Assembly: GCF_006539945.1 (NCBI RefSeq)
Contig: NZ_BJNZ01000003.1
Coordinates: forward strand, 62,001-126,000
Length of the DNA stretch: 64,000 nucleotides
Source of the DNA: Cellulosimicrobium cellulans
GTDB taxonomy: Bacteria > Actinomycetota > Actinomycetes > Actinomycetales > Cellulomonadaceae
Reading direction: 5' to 3'
A program made the translations under genes and the position numbers. Shown here piece after piece: positions 44,065 through 52,795 of this stretch. A model generated the notes under the pieces. It was given only the letters and a program-made list of their open reading frames with translations, did no database searches and was not told where the DNA came from. The stretch's first letter is position 1, and each line of letters opens with the position of its first letter.

Positions 44065-44708
44065 CGCACCACCCCGCGACGGCCGACGGCGCCCCGGCGC
44101 GCGCGATCGACGCCGTGCTGTACGACTTCGGCAACGTCCTGGTGGGCTGGGACCCGTACGGCGCCTACGCAGGGCTGGACCGTGAGGTCGTCGACGCGTT
44201 CTTCGCCGACGTCGACTTCCGCGTCCTCAACCACGAGCGCGACGCGGGAGCCACGTGGGCGGACGCACGCGCCGCCGTCGAGGCCTCCCACCCGCACCAC
44301 GTGACGCTCCTGGACCGGTACGTCGCGGAGTTCCCCGCGACGCTCACCGGTCCCGTGGAGGGCTCGGAGGCGCTCGTGCGCGAGCTGCGGGACCTCGGGC
44401 TGCGCCTGTACGGCCTGACCAACTGGTCCGCGGAGCTCTACCCGCACGCCGCGCCTGCCGCGCCCGCGACGACGCTCATGGACGACGTGCTCGTCTCCGG
44501 GCGCGAGGGCCTGGCCAAGCCGGACCCGGCGATCTTCGCGCTCGCGGTCGAGCGCTTCGGCCTCGACCCGGCCCGCACGCTCTTCACCGACGACAGCGCC
44601 GCGAACATCGACGCCGCCGCCCGGCTCGGCCTGCGCACGCACCTCTTCGACGGCACGCCCGGCCTGCGCGCCGCCCTGCGACACCTCGGCGTCCACGTCG
44701 CGCCGTGA
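44061..44708 (+). CDS. HAD-superfamily hydrolase (YihX-like)
   Basis: A 215-residue phosphatase-type HAD protein. Motif I is LYDFGNVLVGWD (nucleophile Asp, with Gly in place of the second Asp as in many YihX-like members), motif II Thr is in YGLTNWS, motif III Lys is in LAKPDPAIF and motif IV is LFTDDSAANIDAA. A helical cap follows motif I. Substrate is unknown; likely a small sugar phosphate or nucleotide. It overlaps priA by GTGA. Confidence 0.85.
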   Translation: MTHHPATADGAPARAIDAVLYDFGNVLVGWDPYGAYAGLDREVVDAFFADVDFRVLNHERDAGATWADARAAVEASHPHHVTLLDRYVAEFPATLTGPVEGSEALVRELRDLGLRLYGLTNWSAELYPHAAPAAPATTLMDDVLVSGREGLAKPDPAIFALAVERFGLDPARTLFTDDSAANIDAAARLGLRTHLFDGTPGLRAALRHLGVHVAP

Positions 44709-44791
44709 CGGTGACGACGGGACGTCGATGGCCGTGCGAGGACGACGACCGCGACCGACGACGTCCTGCGGGGCGGGAGCGGGGCGGCACC

Positions 44792-44797
44792 TAGACT
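44792..44797 (+). promoter_or_regulatory. -10 element TAGACT, leaderless promoter of fmt
   Basis: TAGACT ends 7 nt before the fmt ATG, with no ribosome-binding site. Confidence 0.5.
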
Positions 44798-44804
44798 CGG
44801 GCCC

Positions 44805-45758
44805 ATGCGCCTGCTGTTCGCCGGGACCCCGGATACCGCGGTCCCGTCCCTCGACGCCCTCCTCGACTCCCGCCACGACGTCGTCGCCGTCCTCACGCGC
44901 GCCGACGCGCCGTCGGGCCGGGGACGGCGCCTGACCCCGAGCCCCATCCGCGTGCGCGCCGAGGAGGCGGGGATCCCCGTGATCACCGACCGCCCCCGCG
45001 GCGAGGACTTCCTCGCACGCCTGACCGAGCTCGACGTCGACGCGGCACCCGTCGTCGCGTACGGGGAGATCCTGCGCCCCGACGTGCTCGCCGTGCCGCG
45101 CCACGGATGGGTCAACCTGCACTTCTCCGTCCTGCCGGCCTGGCGCGGCGCCGCGCCCGTGCAGCGCGCGATCATCGCCGGGGACGAGGTCACCGGCGCC
45201 ACGACGTTCCTCATCGAGGAGGGCCTGGACTCCGGCCCCACGCTCGGCACGACGACCGAGACCATCCGACCCCGGGACACCGCCGGGGACCTCCTGGGCC
45301 GCCTCGCCCGGTCCGGCGCGGGGCTGCTCGTCGCGACGCTCGACGCGCTCGAGGACGGGACCCTGCGCCCGCAGCCCCAGCCCGCCGACGGCGTCTCCCA
45401 CGCCGCGAAGCTCACGCCCGCCGACGCAGAGGTCCGCTGGGACCACCCGGCGCTCGCGGTCGACCGGCTCGTGCGCGGCTGCACCCCTGCGCCGGGCTCC
45501 TGGACCACGGTCCCCGGTCCCGACGGCGCGCCCGTCCGCCTCGGGCTCGGCCCCGTGACGCCGCGCCCCGACGTCACCGACCTCGCCCCCGGGCGCGTGC
45601 GGGCCGGGAAGAAGGAGGTGCTCGTCGGCACCGCGACGCACGCCGTCCAGCTCGGGGACGTCGCCCCCGTGGGCAAGAAGCAGATGCCCGCCGCCGACTG
45701 GGCCCGAGGGGCCCGCCTCCCCGAGGATCTCGTGCTCGGCGCGGAGGTCGTCCGATGA
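44805..45758 (+). CDS. fmt: Methionyl-tRNA formyltransferase
   Basis: A 317-residue enzyme formylating initiator Met-tRNA. It begins [20 protein letters not shown]; the formyl-folate site is [20 protein letters not shown] with the Asn/His catalytic pair, and the third catalytic Asp is in GLDSGPTL. The C-terminal OB-like domain binds tRNA. Coupled to rsmB by ATGA. Confidence 0.96.
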   Translation: MRLLFAGTPDTAVPSLDALLDSRHDVVAVLTRADAPSGRGRRLTPSPIRVRAEEAGIPVITDRPRGEDFLARLTELDVDAAPVVAYGEILRPDVLAVPRHGWVNLHFSVLPAWRGAAPVQRAIIAGDEVTGATTFLIEEGLDSGPTLGTTTETIRPRDTAGDLLGRLARSGAGLLVATLDALEDGTLRPQPQPADGVSHAAKLTPADAEVRWDHPALAVDRLVRGCTPAPGSWTTVPGPDGAPVRLGLGPVTPRPDVTDLAPGRVRAGKKEVLVGTATHAVQLGDVAPVGKKQMPAADWARGARLPEDLVLGAEVVR

Positions 45759-47458
45759 GCGGCGGCACGCCCGCGGACCGCGACCGCGACGACGCGTCCC
45801 GCCGCCCGTCGACCGGTGGATCGAACGCACGTTCGAACGACTCGGCGAGCGGGGACCGGCGTGGGGGACGGGACTCGAACGCGCGTTCGAACATGTCTGG
45901 AGCCACCCGCGGCAGCGGCTCGGACGCCCGTTCGAACAGTGCGGACGGCGGCCGGGAGCGCCGTGACGACGAGCGCCGCGACGCGCGCGGCCGCCAGCGC
46001 GGCGCCGCCCGATCCCGCGGCGAGACGTCCCGCAGCTCGAACGCGCCCTCCCAGCGCCGCAAGGGCACCGACCCGGCCCGCGCCGTCGCGTTCGACGTCC
46101 TGCGTCAGGTCGACGGCTCCGACGCCTACGCCAACCTCGTCCTGCCCCCGCTGCTGCGTGAGCGCGGCATCCGCGGCCGCGACGCCGGGTTCGCCACCGA
46201 GCTCGCCTACGGCACCCTGCGCCTGCGCGGTCGCTACGACGCGATCCTCGCGCTCTGCCTCGACCGCCCCCTCGACCGCCTCGACCCGCCCGTGCTCGAC
46301 GTCCTGCGGCTCGGCGCGCACCAGCTCCTCGGCATGCGCGTGCCCCAGCACGCCGCCGTCTCCGAGACGGTCGGCCTGGCCCGGGAACGCACCGGCGCCG
46401 GCAGCGCCCAGCTCGTCAACGCCGTCCTGCGCCGCGTCGCGCGCACCACCCTCGACGACTGGCTCACCACCATCGCCGACGACGCCCCCGACGACCTCGC
46501 GGCGCTCGCGGCCACCCAGAGCCACCCCGTCTGGATCGCCCGCGCCCTGCGCGACGCCCTCGCCGGCAACGGACGCCCCGTCGCCGAGCTCGACGCGCTC
46601 CTCGCCGCCGACAACGACGCCCCTCGCGTCACGCTCGTCGCCCGCCCCGGCCTCGCCGACCCCGACGAGCTGGCCGACGGCGACGACCGCGTCACGCCCG
46701 CCCGGTGGGCACCCACCGCGCTGCGGCTCGAGGGCGGCGACCCCGCCGCGTACTCCGCCGTCCGCGACGGCCGCGCCGGCGTCCAGGACGAGGGCAGCCA
46801 GCTCGTCGCCCTCGCCCTCGCCGCGGCACCGCTCGCCGGGACCGACGACGCCCGCTGGCTCGACCTGTGCGCCGGCCCCGGGGGCAAGGCCGCGCTCCTC
46901 GCGGCGCTCGCGGCCGAGCGGGGCGCGCGCCTCGTCGCCAACGAGGTCCAGCCGCACCGTGCACGCCTCGTGGAGAAGGCGCTCGCCGCCGTCCCGGCCG
47001 ACGCCGTGGAGGCCGTCCGCACGGGCGACGGGCGCGCCGTCGGGCAGGACGAGCCGGGCGCGTACGACCGGGTGCTCCTCGACGCCCCCTGCACGGGCCT
47101 GGGGGCGCTGCGCCGTCGCCCCGAGTCCCGCTGGCGCCGCACCCCTGCCGACCTCGCGACCCTCACCGGTCTCCAGCGCGAGCTCCTCGACTCCGCCCTG
47201 GACGCGGTCCGGCCCGGGGGAGTGGTCGGCTACGTCACGTGCTCGCCCCACCTCGCCGAGACCCAGGTCGTCGTGGCCGACGTGCTGCGCCGCCGCGACG
47301 ACGTCGAGCTCCTCGACGCCCCCGCGGTCGTGCGCGACGTCGTGCGTCCCGAGGCGCGCGGCACCATCGAGCTCGGCGACCGCCAGGACGTCCAGCTCTG
47401 GCCGCACGTCCACGGCACCGACGCCATGCACCTGACTCTCCTGCGCAGGATGGTGTGA
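45755..47458 (+). CDS. rsmB: 16S rRNA (cytosine-967-C5)-methyltransferase RsmB with long N-terminal extension
   Basis: A 567-residue SAM-dependent rRNA methyltransferase. A NusB-like RNA-binding domain starts near residue 108 ([27 protein letters not shown]) and the Rossmann methyltransferase domain has [17 protein letters not shown] and the [17 protein letters not shown] motif IV with one catalytic Cys; the second is in [13 protein letters not shown]. The first ~105 residues are a low-complexity, Arg/Ser/Asp-rich extension carrying the hexapeptide Ser-Asn-Ala-Arg-Ser-Asn twice plus a third variant. The start is fixed by the overlap with fmt. Confidence 0.95.
   Translation: MSGGTPADRDRDDASRRPSTGGSNARSNDSASGDRRGGRDSNARSNMSGATRGSGSDARSNSADGGRERRDDERRDARGRQRGAARSRGETSRSSNAPSQRRKGTDPARAVAFDVLRQVDGSDAYANLVLPPLLRERGIRGRDAGFATELAYGTLRLRGRYDAILALCLDRPLDRLDPPVLDVLRLGAHQLLGMRVPQHAAVSETVGLARERTGAGSAQLVNAVLRRVARTTLDDWLTTIADDAPDDLAALAATQSHPVWIARALRDALAGNGRPVAELDALLAADNDAPRVTLVARPGLADPDELADGDDRVTPARWAPTALRLEGGDPAAYSAVRDGRAGVQDEGSQLVALALAAAPLAGTDDARWLDLCAGPGGKAALLAALAAERGARLVANEVQPHRARLVEKALAAVPADAVEAVRTGDGRAVGQDEPGAYDRVLLDAPCTGLGALRRRPESRWRRTPADLATLTGLQRELLDSALDAVRPGGVVGYVTCSPHLAETQVVVADVLRRRDDVELLDAPAVVRDVVRPEARGTIELGDRQDVQLWPHVHGTDAMHLTLLRRMV
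45821..45935 (+). repeat. Three spaced TCGAAC-N4-GTTCGA palindromes inside rsmB
   Basis: TCGAAC-gcac-GTTCGA (45821-45836) and TCGAAC-gcgc-GTTCGA (45875-45890) are perfect, and TCGGAC-gccc-GTTCGA (45920-45935) has one change. They encode the Ser-Asn-Ala-Arg-Ser-Asn repeats. The 16-bp dyad is the same as the LexA/SOS box consensus of actinobacteria. Whether it is bound by LexA or is a by-product of the peptide repeat cannot be told from sequence. Confidence 0.7.
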
Positions 47459-47490
47459 CGGCGGAGCCTCGAGATGGATGTCGGCATATC

Positions 47491-47548
47491 TCGACAACCT
47501 ACGTGTGTCGGAGTAACCTGACGCCGTAGCGTGTCAGGGAATCCTGAC
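47491..47548 (+). promoter_or_regulatory. hipBA promoter and dyad operator
   Basis: TCGACA (47491-47496) and TAACCT (47514-47519) are 17 bp apart and form a good promoter. Just downstream GTCAGG-gaat-CCTGAC (47533-47548) is a perfect 6+6 dyad, and another CCTGAC half-site (47517-47522) overlaps the -10. This resembles the multi-site operators bound by HipB-type antitoxins. Confidence 0.6.
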
Positions 47549-47580
47549 GCGCCCCGCGTGCCGACGGCAGGAGAGCGAGC

Positions 47581-47808
47581 ATGGCCGACACCTGGACCAC
47601 CCCCCGGAGCCCCCGCGACCTCGGCGCCTACCTCGGCCGCGTCCGCCGGACCCGAGGGCTCACGCAGGCACAGGTCGCCGACGAGCTCGGCATCACCCGC
47701 CAGTACCTCTCCGAGCTCGAGAACGGCGTCGAGAACCTCTGGGTCCAACGACTCTTCGAGCTCCTCGACACCCTCGACGTCGACCTGCGACTCCAGGAAC
47801 GCCGATGA
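47581..47808 (+). CDS. hipB: HipB-like antitoxin, XRE-family DNA-binding protein
   Basis: A 75-residue helix-turn-helix protein (LGAYLGRVRRTRGLTQAQVADELGITRQYLSELENG) with a short C-terminal dimerisation strand ending DVDLRLQER. HipB proteins neutralise HipA and repress their shared operon. A GGAGAGCG site lies ahead of the ATG. The stop overlaps the hipA ATG (ATGA), so antitoxin and toxin are coupled. Size and gene order match hipBA modules. Confidence 0.88.
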   Translation: MADTWTTPRSPRDLGAYLGRVRRTRGLTQAQVADELGITRQYLSELENGVENLWVQRLFELLDTLDVDLRLQERR

Positions 47809-49091
47809 CCACCGTCACCGCCTGGCTCTACGGCACCCCCGTCGCGACCCTCGCACCCGCCGGCCTGCGCACCACCGACGGCACGCCCCGCGTCACCCTC
47901 ACCTGGACGGCCGACGCCCTCGACCGCTGGGGACACGACGCCCGAGTCCTCTCCCACCTGCTCCCCATCACCCCACCCGACGAACCCTCGCCCCACCCCG
48001 CGCGCGTCGCCGCCTGGCTCGACGGACTCCTCCCCGAAGGCCGCACGCGCGACGCCATGGCCATCGACGCCGGCATCGACCCCGACGACGCCCTCGCCTT
48101 CCTCGTCCACTACGGCCACGACACCGCCGGCGCCGTCCTCCTCGCGCCCGAAGGACAGCCCCTCCCCACCCCCGGCACCCCCGAACGACTCGACGACACC
48201 GCCGTCGCGCGGCTCCTGCGCGCCGCCGTCGCCCGCAGCGGGGGAGAAGGACGCACCGACCACCTCACCAGCTCCCTGCCCGGCATGGAACCCAAGATCA
48301 CCCTCCTCCACGACGAGCACGGCTGGGCCCGCCCCCACGGCTCCGCACCCACCACCCACATCCTCAAGGTCGCCCGCCCCGCCGACTCACCCACCGCCGA
48401 CCTCGTCAACACCGAGGCCGCCGCCCTCGACCTCGCCCGCCGCATCGGCCTCACCACCGTCGACGCCCACGTCACCGAGCTCGACGGCGAACGCGCCATC
48501 GTCGTCACCCGCTACGACCGCGTCCCCGACCCCGCCGAACCCACCGGCACCGCACGCCTCCACCAGGAGGACACCGCACAGGCCCTCGGCATCAACACCC
48601 GCGACCCCGAACGCAAGTTCCAGCACGGACGCCGCTTCCCCTCCCTCGCCGCCATCGCCCGCACCCTCCGTGACGACGGCACCCGCCCCGACCCCCTCCT
48701 CGCCCTCACCACCTTCAACCTCGCCATCGGCAACACCGACGCCCACGCCAAGAACATCTCCGTCCTGCGCCACGCCGACGGCACCGTACGACTCGCCCCC
48801 GCCTACGACGTCTCCATGCACCTCCACCACGACCACGCCTCGCGCGTCTTCGCCATGGACGTCGCCGGAGAACGCGACATGGACCGCCTCACCGCCGAGG
48901 ACCTCGTCACCGAGGGCACCACCTGGGGCCTGCCCCGACGCCGCGCCCAGCGCGCCGTCGCCCAGACCCTCGACGGACTCCTCGCGGCGCTCGCGGACGT
49001 CGACCGCGACGCCCACCCCGGCGTCAGCCGCCACGCCTGGCGCACCGTCGAGCAGCGCACGACCGACCTCCGCCGCGGCCTCCTCGCCTGA
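47805..49091 (+). CDS. hipA: HipA-family serine/threonine kinase toxin
   Basis: A 428-residue HipA-like kinase. The N-terminal Couple_hipA domain ends near residue 110. The autophosphorylated P-loop Ser is in SSLPGMEPKITLL, an ATP-contact Lys in THILKVARP, the catalytic loop is GNTDAHAKNISVL and the metal Asp is in APAYDVSMH, so the kinase appears intact. E. coli HipA inactivates glutamyl-tRNA synthetase by phosphorylation and causes persistence; the target here is unknown. Codon use differs from neighbours (more GAA and CGA, strongly C-ending), consistent with transfer. It sits in the otherwise conserved rsmB-rpe interval. Confidence 0.9.
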   Translation: MTTVTAWLYGTPVATLAPAGLRTTDGTPRVTLTWTADALDRWGHDARVLSHLLPITPPDEPSPHPARVAAWLDGLLPEGRTRDAMAIDAGIDPDDALAFLVHYGHDTAGAVLLAPEGQPLPTPGTPERLDDTAVARLLRAAVARSGGEGRTDHLTSSLPGMEPKITLLHDEHGWARPHGSAPTTHILKVARPADSPTADLVNTEAAALDLARRIGLTTVDAHVTELDGERAIVVTRYDRVPDPAEPTGTARLHQEDTAQALGINTRDPERKFQHGRRFPSLAAIARTLRDDGTRPDPLLALTTFNLAIGNTDAHAKNISVLRHADGTVRLAPAYDVSMHLHHDHASRVFAMDVAGERDMDRLTAEDLVTEGTTWGLPRRRAQRAVAQTLDGLLAALADVDRDAHPGVSRHAWRTVEQRTTDLRRGLLA

Positions 49092-49211
49092 GCGTCGACC
49101 GCGCCGGCCGAGCAGGTGCTCATGCCGCGTCCGCACCGCCTGACGCACAGGCTCCGCCTGCTCGACCTGCCGAGACCGCCTGGTCGGCGGCCCGCCTCGC
49201 CGCAGGACGGG

Positions 49212-49811
49212 TCAGAGGGAACGCTGGAGGAGGATCGTGTCCACCCAGTGGCCGTGCTTGAAGCCGACGGCGGTCAGGCGGCCGGCCTCGACGAAGCCGA
49301 AGCGGCGGTGGAGGGGGAGCGAGCCTGCGGCCTCGGGCACGTCGGCGACGACGGAGACGACCTGGCGGACCCCCGCCGCGGCGCAGGCCTCCAGGAGCGC
49401 GGCGAGGAGCGCGGTGCCGATCCCGCGCCCGGCGAAGGCCGGGTCGAGGTAGATCGTGTCCTCGGCGGTGTGCCGGTACGCCGGCTTGGGTCGCCACGCG
49501 GACGCGTAGGCGTAGCCCGCGACCACCGGGTCGCTCGTGCCGCCCGGCCGGGACGGGGCCTCGACCTCCGCGACGAGGAACGGCAGACCGCGCGCGGTGA
49601 CGTCGTCGAGCTTGCGCTGCCAGGCCGGGACGTCCCCGACCTCCTCCTCGAACGTCACGCACGTGTCGCGGACGTACGGAGCGGCGATCTCGGCGACGCG
49701 CGCGAGGTCGTCCGCGGTGACGGGTCGCACCGTCACGGTCGGGTGCACCGCGGTCGACGCGACAGGAGCGTCCGGCGGGGCGGTCGGGCCGGGGGAGGAG
49801 TGGGTGCTCAC
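49212..49811 (-). CDS. GNAT-family N-acetyltransferase, phosphinothricin-acetyltransferase-like
   Basis: A 199-residue acetyl-CoA-dependent transferase. Features of the Pat/MddA group are visible: [21 protein letters not shown] near the N-terminus, [35 protein letters not shown] with the acetyl-CoA pyrophosphate-binding loop (GRGIGT), and [26 protein letters not shown]. Relatives acetylate phosphinothricin, methionine sulfoximine or similar amino acid analogues; the substrate cannot be fixed. About 25 residues precede the domain. GTG start at 49811, with TACGCT 6 nt upstream on the minus strand. Confidence 0.85.
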   Translation of the reverse strand: MSTHSSPGPTAPPDAPVASTAVHPTVTVRPVTADDLARVAEIAAPYVRDTCVTFEEEVGDVPAWQRKLDDVTARGLPFLVAEVEAPSRPGGTSDPVVAGYAYASAWRPKPAYRHTAEDTIYLDPAFAGRGIGTALLAALLEACAAAGVRQVVSVVADVPEAAGSLPLHRRFGFVEAGRLTAVGFKHGHWVDTILLQRSL

Positions 49812-49817
49812 GGGACG

Positions 49818-49823
49818 AGCGTA
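49818..49823 (-). promoter_or_regulatory. -10 element TACGCT, leaderless promoter of the acetyltransferase gene
   Basis: On the minus strand TACGCT ends 6 nt before the GTG. It is divergent from and about 30 bp away from the rpe -10. Confidence 0.4.
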
Positions 49824-49851
49824 CGAGCGCGGGCGTCGGCGGGACGCGCCC

Positions 49852-49857
49852 TAGGCT
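49852..49857 (+). promoter_or_regulatory. -10 element TAGGCT, leaderless promoter of rpe
   Basis: TAGGCT ends 7 nt before the rpe ATG; no ribosome-binding site. Confidence 0.5.
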
Positions 49858-49864
49858 GGGGCCC

Positions 49865-50533
49865 ATGGCAGCCCTCATCGCACCGAGCATCCTGTCCGCC
49901 GACTTCGCGAACCTCGAGCGCGACCTGAACGCCATCTCGACCGCGGACTACGCGCACGTCGACGTGATGGACAACCACTTCGTGCCCAACCTCACGCTCG
50001 GGCTGCCGGTCTTCGAGCGCCTGGCGCAGGTGTCACCGGTCCCGATCGACGCGCACCTCATGATCGAGGACCCGGACCGCTGGGCGCCGGCGTACGCGGA
50101 GGCCGGGGCGTCGTCCGTGACGTTCCACGCCGAGGCCGCTGCTGCCCCTGTGCGGCTCGCTCGCGAGCTGCGGCGCCTCGGTGCCCGCGCGGGCCTCGCA
50201 CTGCGCCCTGCGACGCCTGTGGAGCCCTTCCTGGACCTCTTGGCGGAGGTCGACATGATCCTCGTCATGACGGTCGAGCCGGGCTTCGGCGGGCAGTCGT
50301 TCATCGACGGGACGCTCCCCAAGATCCGACGGGCGCGCGAGGCCGTGAGCGAGTCGGGTCTGGACGTGTGGATCCAGGTCGACGGGGGAGTGTCGCGCTC
50401 GACGATCGAGCGGGCGGCCGACGCGGGGGCGAACGTCTTCGTCGCGGGGTCGGCGGTGTACGGGGCGGAGAGCGTGCCGGGTGAGATCCAGGCGTTGCGC
50501 GAGCTGGCGGACGCCTCGGCGCACGCTCACTGA
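49865..50533 (+). CDS. rpe: Ribulose-phosphate 3-epimerase
   Basis: A 222-residue TIM-barrel enzyme interconverting ribulose-5-P and xylulose-5-P. Catalytic and metal residues lie in [52 protein letters not shown] and [12 protein letters not shown]. Ribulose-5-phosphate is also the substrate of RibBA downstream, so the location fits. It is separated from the rib operon by a terminator and the riboswitch. Confidence 0.97.
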   Translation: MAALIAPSILSADFANLERDLNAISTADYAHVDVMDNHFVPNLTLGLPVFERLAQVSPVPIDAHLMIEDPDRWAPAYAEAGASSVTFHAEAAAAPVRLARELRRLGARAGLALRPATPVEPFLDLLAEVDMILVMTVEPGFGGQSFIDGTLPKIRRAREAVSESGLDVWIQVDGGVSRSTIERAADAGANVFVAGSAVYGAESVPGEIQALRELADASAHAH

Positions 50534-50543
50534 CGGCCGACCC

Positions 50544-50574
50544 GAGAAGGAGCCCGAGCAGAGGGCTCCTTCTC
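50544..50574 (+). terminator. Terminator after rpe
   Basis: A perfect 12-bp stem (50544-50555 with 50563-50574) and 7-nt loop, 10 nt after the rpe stop, followed by tcg. Confidence 0.8.
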
Positions 50575-50752
50575 TCGTGGCGACAAAAATAGTGTGCCAA
50601 GCGATCATCACCACCCCACCCGACCGAGACGCCTCACCAACCAGCACGGAGAAGCGGGGGGTGGCCCGGTTCACGTTCGCTCGACGGGCGGACGTGCCGG
50701 TCCCGAGGAATGCGCGAGTAGCATGCTCGGTTGAGAGCAGCAGTACGCACGA
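50575..50752 (+). promoter_or_regulatory. Intergenic region with rib operon promoter
   Basis: This stretch carries no supportable gene. It includes an A-rich patch (acaaaaatagtg near 50583-50594) unusual for this genome, and TAGCAT at 50719-50724 as the probable -10 for the riboswitch transcript, about 30 nt before the aptamer. No clear -35. Confidence 0.4.
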
Positions 50753-50874
50753 ACGTGCTCCGGGGTCGGTGCAATTCCGAGCCGGCGGTGACAGTCCGCG
50801 ACCCGCGCCCACGCGCGGTTGACCTGGTGGAACTCCAGGACCGACGGTGACAGTCCGGATGGGAGGAAGCACGT
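50753..50874 (+). ncRNA. FMN riboswitch (RFN element)
   Basis: The conserved aptamer blocks are in order: the P1 5' strand acgtgc (50753-50758), GGTCGGTGCAATTCCGA, CCGGCGGTGACAGTCCGCGACC, a variable hairpin, CTGGTGGAACTCCAGGACCGACGG, TGACAGTCCGGATGGGAGGA and the P1 3' strand gcacgt (50869-50874). FMN binding normally stabilises P1. Here P1 and the following Shine-Dalgarno-like GGGAGGAAG overlap a GTG start codon at 50873, so control is probably at translation; it senses the end product of the operon. Confidence 0.95.
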
Positions 50875-50986
50875 GCGGCGCGGCCACGCCCAGGGCGTGG
50901 TGCTCCGGCGACCCGTCGGTGCACCCGTCCACCGCGGCGACGGCCTCGCCGTGGTGAGCGACGCCGTCGGGCCGGTCCAGGCCTGA
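50873..50986 (+). CDS. Candidate 37-codon leader ORF gated by the FMN riboswitch
   Basis: A 37-codon frame starts with GTG 4 nt after GGGAGGAAG and ends with TGA 49 nt before ribD. Its third-codon-position GC is about 92%, second about 55% and first about 97%, the periodicity of real genes here. The peptide is basic at the N-terminus (VRRGHAQGVVLRRP) and contains AVVSDAVG; no family is recognised. The start codon is within the P1 3' strand of the riboswitch. It could be a leader peptide that couples riboswitch state to ribD translation, or a remnant. No homologue is known to me. Confidence 0.4.
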   Translation: MRRGHAQGVVLRRPVGAPVHRGDGLAVVSDAVGPVQA

Positions 50987-51035
50987 CCCCGCCGCCCACC
51001 CTCACCCCGGAGCGCTCGTGCCCGGGAGGAGGACG

Positions 51036-52160
51036 ATGGGCGAGCACCCCCGCACCCTGACGATCGACGCCGCGATGGCGCGCGCGCTCGAGCTCGCGGC
51101 TCGCGGGCCCGCGTACGGGCCCAACCCCCGGGTCGGCTGCGTCCTCCTGGGGCCCGCCCCCGGCGGCCGGCCGGTGCCCGACGGCGCCTCGCCGGAGTCG
51201 CTGGACCCGCACCCGCGGCCCGTCCTCGCCGAGGGACATCACCGCGGTGCGGGCACGCCGCACGCCGAGGCCGCGGCCCTCGCCGACGCCCGGGAGCGCG
51301 GCGTCGACGTCACCGGCGCGACCGCCGTCGTCACGCTCGAGCCGTGCGCCCACACGGGCCGCACCGGGCCGTGCGCGGACGCGCTCGTCGCCGCCGGCGT
51401 CGCCGAGGTCGTGCACGCCGTCGCCGACCCCAACCCCGTGGCGACGGGCGGCGCCCACCGCCTGCGCGCGGCCGGGGTGCGGGTCGTGCGCGGTCTGCGC
51501 GCCGCCGAGGGCGAGGAGCTCCTCCGCGTGTGGCTCACGTCCGTGCGCCGGGGCACGCCGTACGTGACGCTCAAGACCGCGACGACGCTCGACGGCTACG
51601 TCGCCGCCGAGGACGGGACGAGCCGCTGGATCACCGGACCGGCGGCACGCGAGCACGCGCACCGCGTGCGGGCCGAGGTCGACGCGATCCTCATCGGAAC
51701 GGGCACGCTCCTCACCGACGACCCGGAGCTCACGGCACGGGTGCACGCGGCGGATGCCGCGAGCGCCGGGCGTCTCGCGGAGCACCAGCCGCTGCGGGTC
51801 GTCGTCGGGCTGCGGGGGATCCCGCCGTCGGCGCGGGTGCGCGGCGAGGGTGGCGAGCTGGTGCACCTGCTGACGCGTGACGTCGGTGAGGTGCTGGCCC
51901 GGCTCGGTGACCGTGAGGTGAGGCACGTGCTCGTGGAGGGTGGTCCGACGCTCGCGACGGCGTTCCTCGCGGCGGGCGTGGTGGACGAGCTGCACGCGTA
52001 CGTGGCCCCGCTGCTGCTGGGGAGCGGTCGGCGGTCCGTGGGCGGGCTGGGCGTGGCGACGATCGCCGACGCGCACCGGTTCCGCACGGTCGAGGTGAGG
52101 CGCGTCGGCGACGACGCGCTCGTGGTGTCCAGGAAGAGCACGGAAGGGCGGGACGGCTGA
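51036..52160 (+). CDS. ribD: Bifunctional diaminohydroxyphosphoribosylaminopyrimidine deaminase / reductase
   Basis: A 374-residue enzyme catalysing two riboflavin steps. The N-terminal deaminase has the zinc motif GTPHAEAAAL with His-Ala-Glu and the paired Cys motif LEPCAHTGRTGPCADAL. The C-terminal reductase (from ~165) has PYVTLKTATTLDGYVAAEDGTSRWITG and VEGGPTLATAFL. ATG 51036 is preferred over GTG 51018 because GGGAGGAGG ends 3 nt before it. About 35 residues of insertion lie between the N-terminal helices and the zinc site. Codon wobble shifts from C- to G-ending in its second half. Confidence 0.94.
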   Translation: MGEHPRTLTIDAAMARALELAARGPAYGPNPRVGCVLLGPAPGGRPVPDGASPESLDPHPRPVLAEGHHRGAGTPHAEAAALADARERGVDVTGATAVVTLEPCAHTGRTGPCADALVAAGVAEVVHAVADPNPVATGGAHRLRAAGVRVVRGLRAAEGEELLRVWLTSVRRGTPYVTLKTATTLDGYVAAEDGTSRWITGPAAREHAHRVRAEVDAILIGTGTLLTDDPELTARVHAADAASAGRLAEHQPLRVVVGLRGIPPSARVRGEGGELVHLLTRDVGEVLARLGDREVRHVLVEGGPTLATAFLAAGVVDELHAYVAPLLLGSGRRSVGGLGVATIADAHRFRTVEVRRVGDDALVVSRKSTEGRDG

Positions 52161-52795
52161 TGTTCACGGGGATCGTGGAGGAGATCGGGAAGGTCCGGGA
52201 CATCGGGTTCCCGGGCGGCGAGGGGGAGGACGCGGTGCTCACGGTCGAGGGGCCGCTCGCCACCTCGGACGCGGCGCTGGGCGACTCGATCGCCGTGAAC
52301 GGTGTGTGCCTGACGGTCGCGAGCCTCGGGGGTGACGGGTCGTTCACGGCGGACGTGATGCCGGAGTCGTTGCGTCGTACGGCCCTGGGTGACCTCGTGG
52401 CGGGGTCGCCGGTGAACCTGGAGCGGGCCGTCCGGGCGGACGCGCGGCTGGGCGGTCACGTGGTGCAGGGTCACGTGGACGGGGTCGGGACGCTCGTGAG
52501 CCGCGACCCGGGGGCGCGCTGGGACGACCTGGTGTTCTCGGCGCCTGCGGGCCTGACGCGGTATGTCGCCGAGAAGGGCTCGATCGCGGTGAGCGGGGTG
52601 TCGCTCACGGTGACGCGCGTGGACGACGGGACGTTCGGCGTCTCGCTCATCCCGACGACGCTCGAGGCGACGATCCTCGGTGGCCTGGTGCCGGGCGACC
52701 GGGTGAACCTCGAGGTGGACGTGCTCGCGAAGTACGTCGAACGCTTGCTCCTGTCGGGCTCTGGTGCCGGCGCCGCTCCCCGGAGCGCGTCGTGA
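52160..52795 (+). CDS. ribE: Riboflavin synthase alpha chain
   Basis: A 211-residue trimeric synthase that dismutates two 6,7-dimethyl-8-ribityllumazines. The two tandem lumazine-binding barrels each show the family repeat: MFTGIVEEIGKV and GSPVNLERAVRADARLGGHVVQGHVDGVG in the first, VSGVSLTV and GDRVNLEVDVLAKYVERLL in the second. The ATG shares a base with the ribD stop. Coupled to ribBA by GTGA. Confidence 0.95.
   Translation: MFTGIVEEIGKVRDIGFPGGEGEDAVLTVEGPLATSDAALGDSIAVNGVCLTVASLGGDGSFTADVMPESLRRTALGDLVAGSPVNLERAVRADARLGGHVVQGHVDGVGTLVSRDPGARWDDLVFSAPAGLTRYVAEKGSIAVSGVSLTVTRVDDGTFGVSLIPTTLEATILGGLVPGDRVNLEVDVLAKYVERLLLSGSGAGAAPRSAS

Noticed and set aside
50481-50822. 113-codon open frame spanning the rpe end and the riboswitch
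   Set aside because: It reads through a strong terminator and most of the conserved FMN aptamer, so it is not a gene.
50859-50957. Alternative 32-codon frame (ATG 50859) in the riboswitch/leader region
   Set aside because: Its start lies inside the aptamer with no ribosome-binding site, and its codon-position composition is not gene-like compared with the GTG 50873 frame.
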